A stretch of DNA of 64,000 bases from Microbotryum silenes-acaulis (lineage: Eukaryota; Basidiomycota; Microbotryomycetes; Microbotryales; Microbotryaceae), in assembly GCA_003665825.1 (NCBI GenBank), contig QPFY01000017.1, positions 558,001 through 622,000 of the forward strand, written 5' to 3'. The notes under the pieces were generated by a model, which was not told where the DNA came from, searched no databases, and was given only the letters and a program-made list of their open reading frames with translations. Below are positions 55,504 to 64,000 of the stretch, one piece after another (the first letter of the stretch is position 1; every line of letters starts with the position of its first letter). A program made the position numbers and the translations under genes.

Positions 55504-58500
55504 ATGAAACAGCATCCAAGTCGTCGTCGCCGGCGGCTTTTTAGGCTCTTCAGAGCAGGGTTCTTGCTTCTGGCTAAAGACCGCTCTGCTTCTCGCCTCT
55601 TACGGTGTGTTGCGTTGCGTTGGGCTGCGATGCGAGGCGTGAGATCGATTTTGACGCTGGCGATTCTGCTAGCTGCTGCTACGACGAATGCCGAGCTCAC
55701 GAAGGAAGGAGAGTCGAGTGATCAGGTACGTCCTCGCATCTCTCGGCCCGTGATGAGGTGGAGGGTACACGTCAGAATCAACCGCTGCTCTCTTTGTGGA
55801 AATTCGACGCGGAAGCTGATCATCCTCCACCTTCCATCCACCAGTCATTACTATGGGGAACCTATCGACCAGGTCTCTACTTTGGTGTACGCCCGCGTAT
55901 CCCGGCGTCGTTGATGCACGGCATCATGTGGTTCGGGCTGCAAGACTACGCCTCCGCCCAGAACGCTCGTCATCGGTGCTCACAGGACGATGGCATGGTC
56001 TACACCTACACCGAACACGATGCGAGGACAGCGGCGAAGCAGTTCATCAAGGATTACATGAACAATGTCGAGCTGACGACCGAGTTCTTGAAGGTTCCCG
56101 CGGGGGACAAGGGTATGTCTCAGCTTGCGACACCGGGTGGGGGCCCTTAGTTGGCCCGGTGTCCAGAGAAAGGGATCGGGTAACAGCTGATGGCGCATTC
56201 GTTCCATCTAATCGTAATCGGTTTTGAACTCGTTTAAATAGGTGGCAACTGGGCCGTACGCATTTCAGGCAAACCTCTCGATGATCGTAAGTCACATGTC
56301 TCATCGCAGGTTGCAAAATCGTTTCCTAAGATGCTCGGTCCCCTTTGATCAGTCAAACCATCCCGGATATCGCTCTTGAACTATTTTGGGAACGATGCTA
56401 GTCTTGGCATCCTGGATCTGGAAAAGCCTGATCCCGAGGTTCGTCGATGTTCTCCAGGAAGGTCCGAAGGAGGTGCTGATCCTGATTTTCTGATTTTCTG
56501 ATTTTGCGCCGAACTTAGGGTATTGTCGGACCCATTACTATTCGAGGAGAGACCCAAGAGTTAGGATCGTTCAAGATCACCATCGTGGACGGTGAGCTAT
56601 TCTCGACTCCGTCGTCGGCCGTATTGGCGCGAGAAGCTGATTGTTGAATTCGCCTGCGTGAACAGGTGAATCGAACGAGGCCGTAAGCGAGGGCAAGCAT
56701 GCCGCGGATTTTGGGGACGAGTTGGAACGGACCCACTTTTTGGGCCTCAACGTCCCCCCAGGCGAGGTGTGGAAAGCCAAGGGTAAGTAGTTGCAAAGCC
56801 ACGGACGCGGATGCTCATGTGGACAATCGCTCATATTCTTCTGCGCTTGTGCTCCTACAGCCGAGGTAATCCCGGTGATGATGGAGAACGCCGTACGCAT
56901 TTTCACACCCTACGGCAAACGCAACGATCACCCCGATCCCGCCTACGTGTTCCTGCTCCCCGACCAGGTCCGCTCGGCATCCAACTTGATCACGCTGCAA
57001 AAGACGTACGAGGGGACGTGGTCGGTCGACATCTTTTACGACTCGGACGCTTCGCCCTCCAAGCTCAACTCGGCGGCGCTCTCGCTCGGTCTTTCGGCTG
57101 CTTCTCGAAGCTTCCTCGATCGATTCGAGGCGACTTTCCCCCTGAGCAAAGAGTTCTCGGCGTCGCAGCGTGCGTTCGCTCAGCATGTCATCGCGAATCT
57201 CATCGGTGGTGTGGGCTACTTTTACGGGTCTTCGATCATCGATCGTCAGTTCAAGAACGAGTGGGACCTCGATACCGATGACCACGATCTCCTAAGTACG
57301 ATCAAGAAACCCGAGTTGACCCCGCCTCGCGAGTTGTTGACCGCGACACCGAGTCGGAGCTTCTTCCCACGTGGGTTCTACTGGGATGAAGGGTTCCACC
57401 TCTTGCCCATCGGAATTTGGGACAACGAACTTAGTCTCGAGATCGTCAAAAGTTGGGTCAACCTAATTGATGAAGATGGGTGGATCGGGAGGGAACAAAT
57501 TCTCGGGGAAGAAGCACGGGCGGCCGTTCCGGAAGAGTTCCAAGCCCAATACCCTTACATTGCCAACCCTCCTACCCTCGTCATCGCTATTCGAGCCTCG
57601 ATCGAGAGGGCCCACAAAGCCGCAGCGGGTGAAGCCAACGTCGGTGCCGATTTCGTGGATCAAGGATCGGCACGTGGCAAGGCCACTACACACTCGTCGG
57701 CGGTCGCGAGAATTTTTTTGGCCTCGATCTACCCCAAGCTGAGGCTGCACTATGAATGGTTTCGCTCGACTCAACGCGGTCAAATTCGCGAATACGATCG
57801 TGAAGCCCGTTCCTCGACTGAAGCATACCGTTGGAGGGGAAGGACCAAGGACCATGTCCTTGCGTCAGGCTTGGACGATTATCCGCGTGCTCGACCACCC
57901 CATGGTGGGGAGTTGCATTTGGATCTGCTGTCATGGATGGGCGAGTTTGCGAGGATGATGGAAGAGTTGGCCGAGTTCTTGGATGAAGAGGATGATATTG
58001 ATGATTATCAGACGCATCACAGGGATGTGTTGAACAATATTGAGGGTCAGTCCCGGATGGGAAGTGACGGTCATTGTCATTGGATGGTGGGCTGATCTCG
58101 GGTTTTGCGTCGACAGATTTGCATTGGAGCGAAAAGGACCAGATGTACTGCGATGCCAGCGTCGACGAGAATGGTGCGTCCGGCGAGTCTTCTCGACCCA
58201 CATAGGTTTCCTCGACTAACGTATTTTTTTCGTTATTTTTGGGCGTTCAGACGAGTCCTACCATGTCTGCCACAAAGGCTACCTCTCCCTCTTCCCCTTA
58301 CTCCTCGCCCAAATTCCCGTCTCGTCCCCCAAACTCGGCGCGACCCTCGATCTCCTCCGGGACCCCAACCATCTTTGGTCTCCCTATGGCATTCGCTCGC
58401 TCGCGAAGAGTCATGAGCTGTATGGCAAAGATGAGAACTATTGGAGAGGGCCGATTTGGATCCAGATGAATTACATGGTGTTGTCGGCGCTGCATAAGGT

Positions 58501-58929
58501 AAGGCTTGGCGTTGCTGTTTTAGACTGGGAGACACTTGCTGATTCGTTTGAGAGTTCGTGAGCACAGACCTACGCCAAACAGCCTGGACCTTATCAGACT
58601 CGAGCAGCACAGATCTATGCTGAGCTCAGAAAGAATGTTATTGACAACGTCTACAATGTCAGTCCAGCTTCCGAAAGGCAACCCACCGCGGTATTGTCAC
58701 TGACCCCCGTCCGTTCGTCACACCAACCACAGGAATACGTCCGAACAGGAGCGGTGTGGGAACAGTACGATCCCGAAACTGGGAAAGGTCAACGCTCCAA
58801 CCCTTTTACGGGATGGTCGAGTCTCGTCACGTTGAGTGAGTTGGATCTGTAGTTTCGGAGGCGACTGACGATCGCGCTTGAGCTGATGTCAAAATCACAT
58901 CGCGTGCAGTTATGACGGAACAATACTGA
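55504..58929 (+). CDS. CWH41: mannosyl-oligosaccharide glucosidase (glucosidase I, GH63)
   Basis: Removes the outermost alpha-1,2-glucose from the N-glycan precursor in the ER lumen. Twelve exons join in phase: 55504..55725, 55776..56112, 56242..56286, 56353..56438, 56519..56591, 56666..56782, 56861..58045, 58117..58173, 58251..58498, 58568..58657, 58733..58835 and 58910..58929, 860 residues. The long start gives an Arg-rich cytosolic tail (PSRRRRRLFRLFR) before the hydrophobic segment SILTLAILLAAATTNA, i.e. a type II membrane protein as known for this enzyme; an internal ATG at 55630 would give a plain signal peptide. Family marks are LLWGTYRPGLYFGVRPR, HGIMWFGLQDY, FFPRGFYWDEGFHLLPI, DLHWSEKDQMYCDAS, YWRGPIWIQMNYMVLSAL and the end FTGWSSLVTLIMTEQY. 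Confidence 0.94.
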
Positions 58930-59433
58930 GCGCGTTTTGCTCGGAATTTATGTAGAGTTTGTAGTTCTGTGGGATCTGTCATCGCAGTGGTTCCTCTCGT
59001 TTGCCGGAAAGCATCGCCATCACGTCGATATCGATGAGACCCCCATCTTTTCTGGCGTCGTAGGCGACCCATGAAGCGCACAGGCGCCGCGCGTTGATTT
59101 TGCCCAAATCAAAAAGCTCCTGTTCACGAGAAGATACGTCTCCTCTCCACCGACTTATGGGAATGGAGTGGACAAGGATTTATTTTCTGCACTTTGAGAA
59201 GACGTCAACTGTCTCAACTGTCTTGCGAAGCTGTTGCACACAAAGTTCTTGCAACCCGAGGACTGATCGAGCGTCGGCGCCCGCCGTCTAATTGGTGATT
59301 CGCGGTGAGACATTCATTCGCGCGCCTCCCCCCACACACACGCGCTGGGCGCAGGCACGCGTCCACTTCGACTTGTCTGAGCGTTCGCTGACCCGCGTGC
59401 TTTTGCCTGGTCCCCGTTTCCAAACTCGGGACC
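58930..59433. other. intergenic
   Basis: About 500 bases between two co-oriented genes. A CCCCCCACACACACGCGC tract lies near 59328. No gene or RNA is supported. Confidence 0.45.
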
Positions 59434-62400
59434 ATGTCAGCTCCGCCCCACAAGAAGGCTCGCATTGAGGCTTCTATTGCTTCCCTTCCTTCTACTACTA
59501 CTGCTGCTTCAACTGCTCCCGCTGCACCCGCCGCTGGTTTTGCAGCTACGTCGTCTTCGAGCATGGGAGCTGGACAGACCTCGTCGTCGACGGCGTCATC
59601 GGCGTCGTCGTACGCGACTCGGAGCCGAACCAAGGTCGCTGCTTCACCTGATATTGACTTGACCATGAACGAGGACGAGGATGATTTGGAGAATGCGGGT
59701 GCGAACGATGATGATGATGATGATGAGGAACTATTCGAATACGAGTCGTACGACGAGCAGGAGCACGAGATTGCCGTCGCGAAGGCTTCTGCGTCACGCT
59801 TAAAACCGAAAGCTCAAGACGAACACGAGCACGACGACGACGACGATGAGGATGGAGACGTTGGCTTTGAATCGGAAGATGAGACAATAACTGTTCATGG
59901 ACCTCGGCCCATCATCGACTCGATCACGCTCAGTGACTCGGCAGAGGAGGAGTATCAGATCAGTACCCCACCTGAGCCCAAGGCCGGCAGCAGCAGTTGT
60001 ACCGAATCACTCAACGGCGCAGCTCCCGGAACTCCCAACGTCGTCGGTGGAGGTAAGGGCAAGATGTCCTCGAGGAGGCAGTGGCAGGCTGATGCGCAGG
60101 CTATGGTTAAGAAGTTTGGCGCCAAAGATGGGGATGCTATTACGAGTGAGTTGCCACAAGGCTCCACTCGGCCCGAACGGACGATCATCCAAGCTGAGTT
60201 GGGTCTTTGGGACACGAACAGACTTTCGCAAGGACGAGGACATGGTGCAGTTCACGCTCGCACATGCGGGGAACAAACTCCGCTTCGTCATCATGTTCCC
60301 TGAATTGGGTGGGTATCCTCGCTCGCATCAGTGCGTTTGCTATAGCGAAAACGAGGCGATCGAGTGCGAGATTGAGCAGGTCATGTCCGAAATAGCAAAG
60401 TGAGTACAATGGTTCGTATGGACTTACTCCGAGAAGGTGGCGCTAGAACCAACTCCTCCTCGGCAAACAGTCTTCCACCTCAAGCCGATCGATCCATCGC
60501 GGGTCTGATCGAATACCTCGTCAGTCGAATTGTCCACGGCCAGCCGTCGCCGTATGCCGATTTCTCGCAAACCCAACACGATACCGAGGACGAGGACGAG
60601 GACATGGACGACTACATCGAGGATGACGACATCTTCTCGAACGGCGCTGGATTCGGACCTCGATCGGCGTTGCGGGTGGCCCTGCGCAAGGACTTTAGGG
60701 AGTTACTCGCTCAAGGCTACCGACCCGGGTTCACGCGACTGTCGGAGTTCGACAATGTCGTGTCCGTGTCCAAGAAGGTCAACGAGCTCGGTGTTCCCGT
60801 CGGAGCGTTGCAGGCTTGGGACTCGGAATTGATCACGGGCAAGGTTGTTTACCTCGTCCTGCTCATCAAATTTGGGTGCAAGTACCCCATCGACGCCGAC
60901 AATGCGACGCGGGGGCAGGTGCAGTTCAAGGTCGCCATCGCACCAACGTACAAGCCTTCCAAGGCGTCTATCGCGACCGCATTCAGTATGCGTGGAAGCT
61001 CTGATACGTTGAGACGTGACTTTACTCTCTTATCAGCGAGCTGAAGTATTGTTCACGTGCTGACCCGTCTATGATGCTCACACAGAGGGCGATATGCAAG
61101 CCATCTCGCTTAGTGCACCGCTCGATGCGCTCTTCAAGGAGAAATTCCAGGAGATTCTCTTGACGAGACGTCAACAACCCAAATGTGGATGGGCTGCCGC
61201 TGAGCATCATTGCATGGCTGATAACCCGCATGGCAAGGCTTACGATAGTCAAGCTGGTCGAGCGGCCGATAAGGCAGAGGCAGAGCTTGCTACTTCGGGG
61301 TCGTACAATGTGGGTATCCCAGGGGGAGGAGGGGGAACTTGAACGGTTGAACTATGCAACTGATAGTGATGGGGTTTGAACAGCTTCCCGTCGATCCCAT
61401 GGCGAAGGATGTGACGGACAACTACCCCTGGCTGGCGATGGCTTACCTCGTTCGTCGCTTCGTGATGTGCCCCCGATTTTGCCTCATCTGCTTCAAGTGA
61501 GTTCCATGGAGGGTGTCGATTTGGAAACATAGATGGTTGATGCGCCTCCTTTGGCTCCGACTCCCCAGGGAGGTGAACCACAAATTTAGCGCGCTCAAGC
61601 CTTTCGTTTGCAGCTCGTCGTTGTGCCTCTACCAGCTCATTTCGCTCGGTCTCGGACCTTCGCTCGAGCATGAGATTCGCACGAATGGACCCGCAGTCGA
61701 TCTGCTCATCCAGCTCGCTTACACCGCCGCCAAGGACGACGTACTCAAGGGCGAACACCAACCTATCGGTATCGCTCTGCAGGTGCCGGTGACGACACAT
61801 CATGCGGACGGGACGTCGACGACGGTCTACACGGATTACGATCAGCTTGGTGATGCAGACAAGTGCCTGGGAGTCACGGGACTGATCTCTGATTTGCCTT
61901 CGGTCGTGAGTCACCCTGACTATCGTCGATGTGTGTGCGGTATAGCCGTCGCTGATCTCGTTCGAGGTGCATCGTGGGCCGCAGACCGAGATGAAGAACT
62001 GGCTCGAAGGCGAGGGGATGACGGACGAAGATCGCATGCTGCGCCGTGTGCGCAAGCTGACCGATCTACGCTCCGACGTGATCAACCCCTCGTGTTGGAG
62101 ACTGCTTCGGTGAGATCGGGTCGACTCATTGCAGGCGGGGGGGGGGTTGGGTTGCTGACTCGTGTACCTTGTGTGTCGCAGCTGGATCGTTGCTTCCAAC
62201 ACGAGTTACCTCAAGGCCATCGATGAAGATGACGAGCTCGTACAGCAGGTCCCCAAAGGTTATCGTCAATTCCGGCTCGTGGTCGGGTCTCCGGCCAAGG
62301 AGCACGTCTTTTCCGAGAGCGTGAAGGACGCCAAGGCCAAGGATGCGAACGCAGCTAGGTACCCGACCCTGTTCGCCTGGCATGGCTCGTCGGTCAAAAA

Positions 62401-64000
62401 TTGGCATACGATGTGAGTGACCGTATTGAGTGAAACTCATCTAGTTCTGCTAGTGTCGACTCAAGTTTCGTTGACGAAACGACCATCACAGCCTTCGCGA
62501 GGGCCTTCATTTCCGACGGACCATCAACGGTCGCGCGTACGGTAACGGTCAGTACAGTTCGCAAATATGTCTCTCGTGCTTCTTTCGGTGCTGAAGTGCT
62601 TTCCTTGATACTTATAGGTGTTTACTTTGCCAAAGACGGGGAAATCTCTCTCGGCCACTACGCTACCCCGGCAACTTACACGTGGAAGAACGCCGAGTAC
62701 CCCGTCGCCAAGCTCGCCGCGCTTTGCGAGATTGTCAACTTGCCCCATTCTTTCGTGTAGGTTGCATTCCAATTTTATTTCATTGAGTCTAGCAAAGTGG
62801 AAGCTTCTGGGCTAATGTTTTTTGGAGACTCCTGCAGGTCGCAAACGCCGTATTTCGTGGTCAACCAAGTCGATTGGATTCAGTGCCGCTACCTCGTCGT
62901 TGAGCGCACGGTCGCCCCAAGTACCGCTGACAGCGACGCCAAAGATCCGAAAGCCGTCACGACCGGGGTGGTGCACGAAATTGAACTTGATCCCGCCCAT
63001 CCCATCACTCTGGGTCACAAGAAGATCGGGGTTCCTGACCTCATGCCCAAGCTGGAAGCGATTAGCCGTCGTGTCGATGGCGATGTCGAGGAGTTGTGAG
63101 TCTGGGTACTAGTGTGCTACTTCTTCCCCGCGTTCGCGGTGTCTCAATCGATGCCACCTGAGTGCAGGAACCTTTCGGACGTCGAATTACTGCGCGAGCC
63201 CTCGTCTGTCGTCGAAGTTTCCACCACGAGTCAACCCAGATCGTCCCGAGCGGCGACTCGCAAAGGGTCGGCAGCGCAGGTCAAGGCTAGTCCCCGCAAG
63301 GGCAAGGAGTCGACCAGCATGACCGATGCTACAGCAGCCGTCACGACTTCGACCTCAGCCGATCCTGAGGTCGATCCTTTCGAGCCCGCCGATAATGACC
63401 GATTGGCATTGGTACGATTACTCCCTCCACCAAAGAACCCGAGTCGATCGGCCATGTCGACAATTCAAAAGGAGATGAAGGCGATGCTCAAGGTCCAGAA
63501 GGAGAAGGGACCCACCGCGGCGGGATTCTACTTTGATCCGGAGCGCAGCAACGATAACATGTTCGCGTGGGTCATCGAATTGATGGGTTTCGATCCGGAC
63601 TTGCCGATCGCAAAGTGAGTCAATTGAAAACGTACCGGTCGCCTGGTACTGACGTGGGATAATTTTGTCGTCTTGTAGGGACATGAAGGCGAAAGGGGTC
63701 AAGAGTCTGTTGTTCGAGATCCGCTTCGGCGATAGTTACCCTCTCTCGCCACCCTTCTTCCGAATTGTTCACCCTCGCTTCTTGCCCTTCATTCAAGGAG
63801 GTGGCGGTCACGTCACTGGCGGAGGCAGCATCTGCATGGATCGTGAGTCGAGCGATCTAGCCTGACGGCGTCTGCCATCGTTTCTGATTCACTGATGGCT
63901 TCTCTTGCACTTGCGCAGTCTTGACCTCGACAGGATGGTCGCCAATCTACCAAATGGAGGCAATCCTCTTGCAGATCCGAATGGCCATGTGGGTTTAAGT
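59434..64000 (+). CDS. PARP-like ADP-ribosyltransferase fused to a ubiquitin-conjugating (E2) domain, 3' end outside window
   Basis: Fourteen exons join in phase up to the edge: 59434..60145, 60222..60399, 60471..60985, 61086..61309, 61384..61496, 61569..61905, 61946..62109, 62182..62412, 62492..62547, 62618..62756, 62838..63095, 63168..63614, 63679..63842 and 63919..63988 (then a GTGGGT donor). The acidic Ser-rich N-terminus is followed by an RWD-like segment (LRFVIMFPELGGYPRSHQCV), a cysteine pair region (CPRFCLICF, FVCSSSLCLYQ), the PARP catalytic core (LFAWHGSSVKNWHTI, INGRAYGNGVYFAKDG, WIQCRYLVV) and a UBC domain (SYPLSPPFFRIVHPRFLPF) with the active-site cysteine in GGGSICMDLLTSTGWSP. 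The PARP triad His and Tyr are present, but the third position is not Glu, so mono-ADP-ribosylation or a changed activity is likely. PARP-UBC fusions are known in fungi. Substrates are unknown. Confidence 0.9.

Overview
The window is a nuclear segment of a fungal genome, most likely a basidiomycete and, by inference from gene content and style, one of the Pucciniomycotina (red-yeast or anther-smut relatives). The reasons are dense protein-coding genes on both strands, many short introns (mostly 40-110 nt) with GTNNGT donors and CAG/TAG acceptors, up to 14 exons per gene, and fungal or eukaryotic families throughout (SCH9 kinase, glucosidase I, Arp4, Erb1, NAC-alpha, Pex11, PARP-E2). No rRNA, tRNA, CRISPR array or bacterial-type operon was seen. 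Most exon coordinates below were worked out by hand by joining reading frames across GT-AG introns and checking the phase.

Layout. 1-14 kb: a truncated Pex11-family gene (-), a decaying sugar-porter gene (+) broken by a solo LTR and a mutated splice donor, a conserved fungal gene of unknown function (+), a small GPI-anchored Ser/Thr-rich protein (-), the CTP-dependent diacylglycerol kinase Dgk1 (-) with a 7-nt microexon, and a 12-exon HLTF/Rad5-type SNF2 ATPase (-). 14-20 kb: a degenerate membrane-protein gene and an unknown 490-residue protein (-). 20-33 kb: SCH9-type AGC kinase (+), two tandem secretory lipases (-) separated by repeat debris, exopolyphosphatase PPX1 (-), and NAC-alpha (+) divergent from PPX1.

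33-52 kb: two related secreted cysteine-rich proteins lie in opposite orientation (33.9-36.7 kb - and 49.8-51.6 kb +), on either side of a transposon-rich island. The island (about 37.7-44.8 kb) holds fragments of a Ty3/Gypsy-like gag-protease, a Copia-like gag-protease split by an 806-bp inverted-repeat element with a 5-bp target duplication, a 325-bp inverted-repeat element, and an unknown spliced gene with a 152-bp MITE inside a coding exon. Between the island and the second cysteine-rich gene are a zinc-knuckle/RS protein (+), Arp4 (-) and a 4'-phosphopantetheinyl transferase (+).

52-64 kb: three housekeeping genes in a row on the + strand: Erb1/BOP1 (60S ribosome biogenesis), glucosidase I (ER N-glycan trimming) and a large protein joining an RWD-like N-terminus, a PARP catalytic domain and a ubiquitin-conjugating (E2) domain. 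The last runs off the right edge.

The genes do not form one pathway. The most noteworthy items are the PARP-E2 fusion with a non-canonical PARP triad, the microexons, the layered transposon insertions that can be read to the base, and the flanking cysteine-rich paralogues.
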